Below, one piece after another: positions 58,930 to 64,000 of a DNA stretch of 64,000 bases. Source of the DNA: Thalassospira sp. MCCC 1A03138 (GTDB taxonomy: Bacteria; Pseudomonadota; Alphaproteobacteria; Rhodospirillales; Thalassospiraceae); assembly GCF_002115785.1 (NCBI RefSeq), contig NZ_JFJY01000002.1, forward strand, positions 248,001 through 312,000. The letters are read 5' to 3'. Within the stretch, counting starts at the first letter, position 1, and every line of letters begins with the position of its first letter. Under the pieces are notes generated by a model. It did no database searches, had not been told where the DNA came from, and was given only the letters and a program-made list of their open reading frames with translations. The position numbers and the translations under genes are program-made.

Positions 58930-61770
58930 ATGAGCATTAGACGCATGACAGATTCTGCGCCATCCACCGGTAAATCCCCCCGTCGCGTTGTGCTGGTTGA
59001 CGGATCGGGCTTTATTTTCCGGGCCTTCCATGCCTTGCCACCGATGACCAGTCCGGACGGTACGCCGGTGAATGCGGTATATGGTTTCTGTACCATGCTG
59101 ATGAAATTGCGCGAAGATACCAAGCCCGATCATATGGCGGTTATCTTCGATACCAAGGGTAAGTCGTTCAGAAACGATTTCTATCCCGAATACAAGGCGC
59201 ACCGTCCGCCGCCGCCCGAAGAATTGGTCCCCCAGTTCGGGCTTATCCGTGATGCGACGCGTGCCTTCAACCTGCCTTCGATCGAACTCGAAGGATACGA
59301 GGCCGATGATCTGATCGCGACCTACGCCCGACAGGCTGAGGCCGAAGGTTCCGATGTGATTATCGTGTCTTCGGACAAGGACCTGATGCAACTTGTCACG
59401 GACCGGGTGCAAATGTTTGATGCGATGAAGAATCGTACTATTGGCGCACCGGAAGTCTTGGAAAAATTCGGCGTTACACCCGACAAGGTTATTGATATCC
59501 AGGCGCTTGCTGGCGATTCCGTTGATAACGTTCCCGGCGTGCCCGGCATTGGCATTAAAACCGCGGCCCAACTGATTGACGAATATGGCGATCTGGATGG
59601 CCTGCTGGAACGTGCAGGCGAAATCAAGCAACCCAAGCGCCGCGAAAAACTGATCGAGAATGCCGAACTGGCGCGCATTTCACGCGATCTTGTGACCCTC
59701 AAAACCGATGTTCCGGTTGTCGAAAAGCTGGATGGTTTTGAACTGCGCGAACCTGATCCGGATGTTCTTTTAAGCTTTGTTTCAACACATGGCTTTAAAT
59801 CACTGATTTCTAAAATAAAGGCAAAGTTCGGTGGCTCTGTTGATGCCGATGGCATTGTCGAACCGGGTACCGGTGTCAATGATATCAGTGTCGAAAAGGC
59901 AGAATATGAACTGGTGCAGGATGAAGACCGCCTAAAGCACTGGATTTCAATGGCTGAATATGCCGGTACGGTTGCTGTCGATACAGAAACCACATCGCTT
60001 AATGCCCATCAGGCCAAACTGGTTGGCATTTCGCTTTCGACCGAACCGGGCAATGGCTGTTATATCCCTGTCGGGCACGGACGGGGTCACGGCGAAAGTG
60101 GCGAAGCACAGGGAGGTTTCGATTTCGATGCCCCTGCCGAGGCACCGACAGAAATCGAAGTGCCAAAGCAAATCCCGCTGGATCGCGCGATTGCCTTGCT
60201 CAAACCCCTTCTGGAAGACCCGGGTGTTCTCAAGGTTGGCCAGAACCTGAAATACGATATGATCGTGTTGTCCCGTCACGGCATCAATGTCGCCCCGATA
60301 GACGACACCATGGTGCTGTCCTATGTTCTGGACGGCACAAGCCACGGCCATGGCATGGATGAATTGGCCGAACTGCATCTGGATTACAAACCCATCAAGT
60401 TTTCCGATGTTTGCGGATCGGGCAAAACCCAGATCACCTTTGATCAGGTGCCGCTCGACAAGGCGCTTGATTACGCCGCCGAAGACGCCGATATCACGCT
60501 GCGCCTGCATCGACTTCTGAAGCCGCGGATTGCACAGGAACACATGGCCAGCGTTTATGAAACGCTGGATCGGCCACTCGTCCCGGTCCTGGCCAAAATG
60601 GAAAGCCTTGGCATCCGCATTGATGCCGACAAGCTCAAAACCCTGTCGAATGACTTTGCCAAGCGGATGGCTGCCCTTGAAGAAACCATCCATGAAATGG
60701 CCGGTGAACCGTTCAATCTCGGCAGCCCAAAACAGCTTGGCGAAATTCTGTTTGAAAAGATGAGCCTGCCGGGCGGGAAAAAAACCAAAACCGGTGCATG
60801 GCAGACTGGCGCGGATGTTCTTGAAGCATTGGCGGCTCAGGGACATGACCTGCCGACCAAAATCCTTGAATGGCGGCAGCTTTCAAAGCTCAAAAGCACC
60901 TATACCGATGCTCTTGCCAATCACATTAATCCTGAAACCGGCCGCGTTCACACAAGCTATGGCCAGACCAATGTGAATACCGGCCGCCTTTCGTCAAACG
61001 ATCCCAACCTGCAAAACATCCCGATCCGAAGCGAGGAAGGCCGTAAAATCCGTACGGCCTTTATCTCGGAACCCGGTTGCAAACTGATTTCTGCCGACTA
61101 TTCGCAGATCGAGTTGCGCCTTCTGGCGCATGTCGCCGAAATCGACGCCCTGCGGGATGCCTTTAAAAATGGCGAAGATATCCACGCCGCAACAGCATCC
61201 AAGGTGTTTGGCGTTCCGATTGAAGGCATGGATCCTATGGTCCGCCGCAAAGCCAAGGCCATTAATTTCGGAATCATTTACGGGATTTCGGCCTTTGGCC
61301 TCGCCAACCAGCTTGGTATCCCGCAAAAAGAAGCCAAAGCCTTTATCGAAGCCTATTTCGAAATTTATCCCGGCATTCGCGATTATATGGAACGGGCAAA
61401 AGACTTCGCCAAAAAGCATGGCTTTGTCAGGACCCTGTTTGGCCGTCATATTCATATCAACGGCATTAATGATAAAAACGGGATGCGGCGAAGCTTCGGC
61501 GAACGTGCGGCCATCAACGCCCCTATTCAGGGCGGTGCCGCTGACATCATCAAACGCGCCATGATTGCCGTTCCCGGTGCCCTTCTTGATGCGGGGCTTA
61601 AAACCCGCATGCTGCTTCAGGTTCATGATGAATTGATTTTCGAGGCCCCCGAAGATGAAACCGAAAAGGCCGTTAAGGTGATCCGCGAGGTTATGGAAAA
61701 TGCCGCACACCTGTCCGTACCGCTTATCGCAGATGCCGGTATCGGGGATAGCTGGGCGGATGCACACTGA
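58930..61770 (+). CDS. polA: DNA polymerase I
   Basis: A 946-residue three-domain PolA. The 5'-nuclease domain (about 15-310) has VLVDGSGFIFRAFHALPP, EGYEADDLIATYARQAE and ALAGDSVDNVPGVPGIGIKT. The 3'-5' exonuclease (about 325-530) keeps its Asp/Glu pair in VAVDTETTSLNAHQ, so proofreading should be active. The polymerase domain has motif A SADYSQIELRLLAHVAE (about 723), the finger helix RRKAKAINFGIIYGIS (about 771) and motif C LLQVHDELIFEAPED. In-frame ATG 58945 is an alternative start. The gene ends at a shared bidirectional terminator. Confidence 0.98.
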   Translation: MSIRRMTDSAPSTGKSPRRVVLVDGSGFIFRAFHALPPMTSPDGTPVNAVYGFCTMLMKLREDTKPDHMAVIFDTKGKSFRNDFYPEYKAHRPPPPEELVPQFGLIRDATRAFNLPSIELEGYEADDLIATYARQAEAEGSDVIIVSSDKDLMQLVTDRVQMFDAMKNRTIGAPEVLEKFGVTPDKVIDIQALAGDSVDNVPGVPGIGIKTAAQLIDEYGDLDGLLERAGEIKQPKRREKLIENAELARISRDLVTLKTDVPVVEKLDGFELREPDPDVLLSFVSTHGFKSLISKIKAKFGGSVDADGIVEPGTGVNDISVEKAEYELVQDEDRLKHWISMAEYAGTVAVDTETTSLNAHQAKLVGISLSTEPGNGCYIPVGHGRGHGESGEAQGGFDFDAPAEAPTEIEVPKQIPLDRAIALLKPLLEDPGVLKVGQNLKYDMIVLSRHGINVAPIDDTMVLSYVLDGTSHGHGMDELAELHLDYKPIKFSDVCGSGKTQITFDQVPLDKALDYAAEDADITLRLHRLLKPRIAQEHMASVYETLDRPLVPVLAKMESLGIRIDADKLKTLSNDFAKRMAALEETIHEMAGEPFNLGSPKQLGEILFEKMSLPGGKKTKTGAWQTGADVLEALAAQGHDLPTKILEWRQLSKLKSTYTDALANHINPETGRVHTSYGQTNVNTGRLSSNDPNLQNIPIRSEEGRKIRTAFISEPGCKLISADYSQIELRLLAHVAEIDALRDAFKNGEDIHAATASKVFGVPIEGMDPMVRRKAKAINFGIIYGISAFGLANQLGIPQKEAKAFIEAYFEIYPGIRDYMERAKDFAKKHGFVRTLFGRHIHINGINDKNGMRRSFGERAAINAPIQGGAADIIKRAMIAVPGALLDAGLKTRMLLQVHDELIFEAPEDETEKAVKVIREVMENAAHLSVPLIADAGIGDSWADAH

Positions 61771-61800
61771 TCAGATCAATATCCAGACCCTTAATCAAGA

Positions 61801-61832
61801 CAAAAGCCCCGGCAGTACTGCCGGGGCTTTTG
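61801..61832. terminator. Bidirectional terminator between polA and dapB
   Basis: A perfect 32-bp palindrome: CAAAAGCCCCGGCAGT followed directly by its reverse complement. It lies 30 bp after polA and 26 bp after dapB, which converge. The AAAA/TTTT flanks allow intrinsic termination on both strands. Confidence 0.95.
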
Positions 61833-61858
61833 CGTAAAATGCGTCGATTGGCGATGAT

Positions 61859-62659
61859 TTATAGACCCAGAACGTCACGCATTGAATAAAGACCGGGCTT
61901 CTTGCCCTCGGCCCATTTCGCGGCACGTACCGCCCCCTTGGCGAAAACTTCGCGTGATGATGCCTTATGAGTAATTTCGATCCGCTCCCCCTCGCAGGCA
62001 AAAACAACGGTATGGTCGCCCACAACGTCGCCGCCACGCAGCGTTGCAAAGCCGATGGTGCCGTTTTCGCGTGCGCCGGTATGCCCGTCGCGTGAGCGCA
62101 CCGAAACCGCATCCAGATCGACACCACGACCCTTTGCCGCCGCTTCGCCAAGGCCAAGTGCCGTGCCGGAAGGTGCATCAACCTTGTGCTTGTGGTGCAT
62201 TTCAACGATTTCAATATCAGCCGTATCCTTATCAAGGATCGCCGCAACCTTCTCGACCAGCGCAAAGGCAAGGTTCACGCCGACACTCATGTTCGGTGCG
62301 AAAATGATGGTTGCTGTTTTGGCTGCGACCTTAAGCTCTGCTTTCTGATCATTCGAAAGCCCGGTCGTGCCAATCACAAGGATTTTACCGGTTTCAGCTG
62401 CCAGTTTGGCATGGTTCATGGTCGCAGCCGGTGCGGTGAAATCAATCACCGCATCAACAGCTTTAAACAATGCCTTGGGATCGTCACCGACCAGAACGCC
62501 ACTTTCTTCCAGACCTGCAATCAGTGTGACGTCCTTGCCGACAAACGGGCTGTCTGGCAGATCGGTACCACCGCCAACCTCGCAGCCGTTGGTTTGGGCC
62601 GTTTCATTGACCAGCATGCGCCCCATTCGGCCGGCACATCCGACAATCCCGATTTTCAT
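61859..62659 (-). CDS. dapB: 4-hydroxy-tetrahydrodipicolinate reductase
   Basis: A 266-residue enzyme of lysine and diaminopimelate synthesis. The NAD(P) loop is IGIVGCAGRMGRML at residues 3-16. VIDFTAPAATMNHAKLAAET is near 92, and VIGTTGLSNDQKAEL near 115. The signature with the catalytic His-His and Lys is EMHHKHKVDAPSGTALGLGE, near 154. The C-terminal SREVFAKGAVRAAKWAEGK is also typical. A GGAGA ribosome site precedes the ATG. Confidence 0.98.
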   Translation of the reverse strand: MKIGIVGCAGRMGRMLVNETAQTNGCEVGGGTDLPDSPFVGKDVTLIAGLEESGVLVGDDPKALFKAVDAVIDFTAPAATMNHAKLAAETGKILVIGTTGLSNDQKAELKVAAKTATIIFAPNMSVGVNLAFALVEKVAAILDKDTADIEIVEMHHKHKVDAPSGTALGLGEAAAKGRGVDLDAVSVRSRDGHTGARENGTIGFATLRGGDVVGDHTVVFACEGERIEITHKASSREVFAKGAVRAAKWAEGKKPGLYSMRDVLGL

Positions 62660-62763
62660 TTCCGGTCTCCTCCGGCAAGCAATTTCAAACGTGTCATTGC
62701 TTTAGCACATGCCGCTCTGTGATGAAATCACCGGAAATGTCCAAATGTCGGACAAATCAACAA

Positions 62764-63648
62764 TCAGTCTGTTGTGACGAACTGTGCTGCAATCCTGTCA
62801 AGGTCGGCAACGGCGTCAACCGGAAGCTTCAGGCTGGCCGCAGCAAGGTTTTGCGTCAAATGCTCGGACGATGACGTTCCCGGAATCAACAGGATATTGG
62901 TCGAACGCTGCAACAACCAGGCAAGGGCAACCTGCATCGGCGTTGCGTCAAGGCGCATGGCAACCTGTGAAAGGGCTTTTGACTGTAATGGCGAAAAACC
63001 GCCAAGCGGGAAAAACGGCACATAGGGAATGCCATCAGCCGCAAGGCTAGCGATCAATCCGTCATCATCGCGATGCGCCAGATTGTACTGATTCTGCACA
63101 CAGACGATGTCACAAATCTTGCGCCCTTCCTCGATCTGGGTCGATGTCACATTCGACAGTCCAATATGTCGGATCAATCCCTGCTGCTGCAATTCTGCCA
63201 AGACGGCAAGCTGTTCTTCGATCGAACCCTCAGCCGGTCCATGAAGCCCGTGCATTGATCGGAAATTGACGACATCGATCACATCAATCCCAAGATTGCG
63301 CAGATTATCATGTACTGCTGCTGTCAATTCTCCAGCTGATAGCGCAGGCAGCCATGATCCATCATCGCCACGCTTTGCACTGATCTTTGTCACGATCACA
63401 AGATCATCCTGATAAGGATGAAGAGCTTCACGAATCAGCTGATTGGTAATGTGCGGACCGTAAAAGTCGCTGGTATCGATATGATTGACGCCCGCTTCGA
63501 CCGCCTTGCGCAGCACTTTGATCGCACCATCTCGATCTTTTGGGGGGCCAAAAACGCCAGGTCCAGCCAACTGCATCGCGCCGTAACCCATACGTTTAAC
63601 GCTTAGATCACCGATCTTGAAATTCCCGGCTTGCTCGACATTGGACAT
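62764..63648 (-). CDS. Aldo/keto reductase
   Basis: A 294-residue NADPH-dependent oxidoreductase with the (beta/alpha)8 AKR fold. The catalytic set is visible as Asp and Tyr in NHIDTSDFYGPHITNQLIRE (about residue 56), Lys in LVIVTKISAKRG (about 86) and His in VVNFRSMHGLHGP (about 133). Cofactor contacts at the end are LIPGTSSSEHLTQNLAAA. It is related to the oxidoreductases (YajO/pyridoxal-reductase-like) that often sit next to a divergent LysR gene, as here. The ribosome site is AAGGAGA. Confidence 0.93.
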   Translation of the reverse strand: MSNVEQAGNFKIGDLSVKRMGYGAMQLAGPGVFGPPKDRDGAIKVLRKAVEAGVNHIDTSDFYGPHITNQLIREALHPYQDDLVIVTKISAKRGDDGSWLPALSAGELTAAVHDNLRNLGIDVIDVVNFRSMHGLHGPAEGSIEEQLAVLAELQQQGLIRHIGLSNVTSTQIEEGRKICDIVCVQNQYNLAHRDDDGLIASLAADGIPYVPFFPLGGFSPLQSKALSQVAMRLDATPMQVALAWLLQRSTNILLIPGTSSSEHLTQNLAAASLKLPVDAVADLDRIAAQFVTTD

Positions 63649-63756
63649 GGAAATCTCCTTTCATGTCAGACATTCGATTTCTGTACCGAAGCTAAGCCCT
63701 ACAGATTTGATCAACAATCCGATACAATCAGAACAAGCTGTACGGGATTTGAAACA

Positions 63757-64000
63757 ATGAAACTTGATCTGCCCAACATCACCGCGTTCGTCACCGTTGC
63801 CCGCGCAGGCGGTTTTCGTGAAGGCGCCCGCATCAGTGGCGGAAGCGCATCACGTCTAAGCGATCAGGTCCGCCGACTGGAGGCCGAGCTTGGCGTAAGG
63901 CTGTTCAATCGCAGTACACGCAGTGTGGCCCTGACCGAAGCTGGTCAGGGATTGTTCAACCGACTTTCACCCGCACTTGACGAAATGGAATTGGCACTTG
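63757..64000 (+). CDS. LysR-family regulator (partial, N-terminus only)
   Basis: The first 81 codons of a LysR gene cut by the window end. The winged-helix domain is complete: ITAFVTVARAGGFREGARIS, SASRLSDQVRRLEAELGVRL and FNRSTRSVALTEAGQGL. It is divergent from the aldo/keto reductase gene with a 108-bp gap, so it probably controls that gene. Confidence 0.93.
   Translation, partial: MKLDLPNITAFVTVARAGGFREGARISGGSASRLSDQVRRLEAELGVRLFNRSTRSVALTEAGQGLFNRLSPALDEMELAL

Noticed and set aside
59947-60846. 299-residue minus-strand open frame
   Set aside because: Antisense shadow of polA.
1-64000. CRISPR array, prophage, toxin-antitoxin pair, restriction system
   Set aside because: No regularly spaced repeats and no Cas, phage structural, toxin or methyltransferase motifs were seen on either strand.

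Overview
The window looks like chromosome of a free-living, probably marine, Alphaproteobacterium. GC content is moderate to high, tripartite tricarboxylate transporters (TTT) and FCD-type GntR regulators abound, and the trpB-trpA-accD-folC order is typical of the class. The overall style resembles Thalassospira and related Rhodospirillales; that assignment is an impression from gene content, not a database result. There is no phage, IS element, CRISPR array or rRNA. One tRNA (Arg, anticodon CCG) is present.

Layout. (1) 1-5.5 kb: a minus-strand operon tctC-tctB-tctA followed by a gamma-glutamyltransferase cut by the window edge, divergent from a TauE/SafE permease and a GntR regulator. (2) 5.5-11.5 kb: a PotABCD-like ABC importer (ATPase, Tat-exported binding protein, two permeases) ending in an Asp/Glu/hydantoin-type racemase, with a divergent GntR regulator. 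(3) 11.5-20.4 kb: a low-GC patch with a Cys-rich orphan gene and a perfect 17-bp inverted repeat, then a 2,5-dioxovalerate dehydrogenase, a 0.85-kb stretch without a convincing gene, a hotdog thioesterase, a 58-codon gene, two LysR regulators, a CbiX-like chelatase, and a pirin-DoxX pair. (4) 20.5-26.7 kb: a signalling island with four response-regulator proteins (receiver only, receiver-HDOD, receiver-degenerate EAL, receiver-LuxR), a membrane histidine kinase, and a small exported SUOX-fold protein whose gene overlaps the kinase gene.

(5) 26.7-39.1 kb: a coherent tricarboxylate-type locus. It holds a TctE/TctD-like two-component system, a periplasmic binding protein, a citrate-synthase-superfamily lyase coupled to a class III CoA-transferase, an IclR regulator with a regular operator-like array, and the operon tctC-tctB-tctA-chemoreceptor-AbrB membrane protein. 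This locus would link sensing, chemotaxis, uptake and CoA-dependent cleavage of one organic acid. (6) 39.2-41.6 kb: a three-gene exopolysaccharide mini-locus. (7) 42-48 kb: a third TTT system with an AEC transporter and a ThDP-dependent decarboxylase/synthase-like enzyme. (8) 48-64 kb: mostly housekeeping genes (MTA/SAH nucleosidase, tRNA-Arg, class III cyclase, lipoprotein hydrolase, ABC ATPase, zinc-finger protein, trpB, trpA, accD, folC, polA, dapB), then an aldo/keto reductase and the start of a LysR gene.

The most interesting points are the chemoreceptor inside a TTT operon, the signalling island with its cofactor-less SUOX-fold partner and degenerate EAL protein, the 10-bp phased IclR-type operator array, and the small low-GC patch with the Cys-rich orphan. 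All functional claims rest on motif recognition by eye; no homology search was run.
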